Translations under genes and position numbers: made by a program | Notes under the pieces: model-generated | The model's input: the letters and a program-made list of their open reading frames with translations, nothing else | Database searches by the model: none | What the model was told of the DNA's origin: nothing | Part shown: in pieces, positions 62,890 through 64,000 of the stretch | How the letters are laid out: each line of letters starts with the position of its first letter | How positions within the stretch are numbered: position 1 is the stretch's first letter | DNA from: Apiotrichum sp. Y4204 | Taxonomy: Eukaryota > Basidiomycota > Tremellomycetes > Trichosporonales > Trichosporonaceae | Reading direction: 5' to 3' | Assembly (NCBI GenBank): GCA_025531455.1 | Contig: JAMYHL010000047.1 | Location: 248,001 to 312,000, forward strand | DNA: 64,000 nucleotides

Positions 62890-64000
62890 GCCGTGCAGCT
62901 CATGCGCTCCCAGATGTCGAAACGGCGCGTGCTACAATGAAGACAGGACACAGATCATTCGGCAGTGAAAAAGGGAAGATGCAATCTGTTCGTATGTGCG
63001 TGCTCACGTCTGCTGTCGGCGATGTCCGCAACGCGCGCAGACACATGAGAACATGTGAGAAGAACCTGAGAGAGCTTGAGAGATGTGTAGCATACGCGTA
63101 CACGCTACGGCAGCTGCAGCACGCGTGAGCAGAGGTAAAGAATCTCGCAGCCCTCTAGTGTCGGGAATGCCCGGCGCATTGTGTTTGAGTATGTGATGGG
63201 GTGCTGCCCTCATGTGTTGTCGTTGAAGTCTTCGCGAAGTCACCACGGTTGTTGCGTTCCTCGGCTAGAATCGGCCGGTAGATAATTGTTTGCCATGTTG
63301 TGATCATCATGCTGTAAGGTCGTGAAGACATTACCTTCCTTGTCCATGTTTCATAGACACAGCAACTCGCCCTTTGTGCGTTGAGGGCTATGTATGTACA
63401 GTAATCTGAACGGTGACCATAGAGTGTTGACGGCCAAACCAGAAGATGGGAGATGGCCAATACTCGGCGGTGCTGAATGGACGAGAGATCAGGAGATTCC
63501 TGATGCACATGGCATGGACTTTCAGAAGGTGTAATCGTGGGACCTCCGTACCTCCATTGTCCTTGGTGCCACGAGGCCACGATAGCGTTTCGGTCACGTA
63601 CGCGTCACCCCCATGGCCCATAATCCCACGAGCCACTTTTGGGTCGTGCGATCCAGACACCAGAACAGCCAGGCGCAGAAGACGCCGAAAGGGCGAGCGG
63701 GCAAAGGAGTGCGTGGCTATGGTCTTTGGTTGATCCGAAGTGCGCCGAGGTGCTAGGATCCGACATCTCCGACAGGCCCGACATGGCCGACCACCACAGG
63801 GAGAGATGACACACACTACTACTATGCGCCTCTGCGCACTGTGCACTATGCGCACTATGTGTGTACGTGTGTGGTTCCCAAGGGATTCATGGGCCCATGG
63901 GATCCATGGGATCGAGCGCAGTGGCATGCAGATGTCATGCAGCTATGCAGATATGCTAGGTCGGGAATTGTGGCGCAACAATGGCACGAGGGAATGTGTT

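Larger units (their letters stand above)
58296..64000. other. 5.7-kb gene-poor end region
   Basis: Apart from the possible gene at 61820-62221 I support no coding sequence. The region holds a G14 run (59058-59071), several short tandem repeats, and a palindrome-rich stretch at about 61096-61165 with GTACAG, GCATGC and CGATC inverted copies. Long open frames here are Arg/Gly or Cys/Ala low-complexity without family features. The first part (58300-58700) is probably the promoter of the minus-strand gene. Confidence 0.45.

Overview
This is nuclear DNA of a basidiomycete yeast or fungus, most likely a tremellomycete (Cryptococcus/Trichosporon relatives). The evidence is many short introns (mostly 45-90 nt, GTRNGT donors, CTNAC branch sites, YAG acceptors), a class V chitin synthase fused to a myosin-like motor, a Ste12 with both a Ste12-type homeodomain and C2H2 fingers, a DASH-complex Duo1, and mid-range GC. 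The genus is an inference. No transposon, rRNA, tRNA, CRISPR or viral gene could be supported.

Layout, 1-28 kb (dense). In order: 3' end of CDC73 (+), a tryptophan-rich hypothetical gene (+), a small Myb/SANT protein (+), a 3.4-kb gap, a large RA-PH protein (+), a fungal multi-span membrane protein (-), the PP6-type phosphatase SIT4 (+), KRR1 (-), seryl-tRNA synthetase SES1 (+), cysteine desulfurase NFS1 (+), SUS1/ENY2 (-), a homeodomain protein with two repeated winged-helix-like modules (-), and the ribosome-assembly WD40 protein RSA4/NLE1 (+).

Layout, 28-64 kb. In order: motor-type chitin synthase (-), an SR-type splicing factor (+), STE12 (-), a 6.2-kb gap with long homopolymers (including A77), phosphatidate phosphatase APP1 (+), an auxin-efflux-carrier-family transporter (+), DUO1 (-), a conserved unknown protein (-), and a 5.7-kb gene-poor end holding one possible small gene or remnant.

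Most genes are housekeeping and unrelated, but KRR1 and SES1 (ribosome and protein synthesis) share a 473-bp divergent promoter, and chitin synthase, STE12 and the RA-PH protein are all of morphogenesis type. I see no operon-like or biosynthetic cluster. The most unusual content is gene architecture. There is an ATG-only coding exon followed by an 8-nt exon (SR protein), a 6-nt exon encoding Gln-Lys (STE12), a 7-nt last coding exon supplying the conserved terminal His (NFS1), a 13-nt last exon (RSA4), a 25-nt exon (KRR1), and an internal exon duplication in the homeodomain gene. Exon coordinates were deduced by eye from splice sites, reading phase and family conservation.
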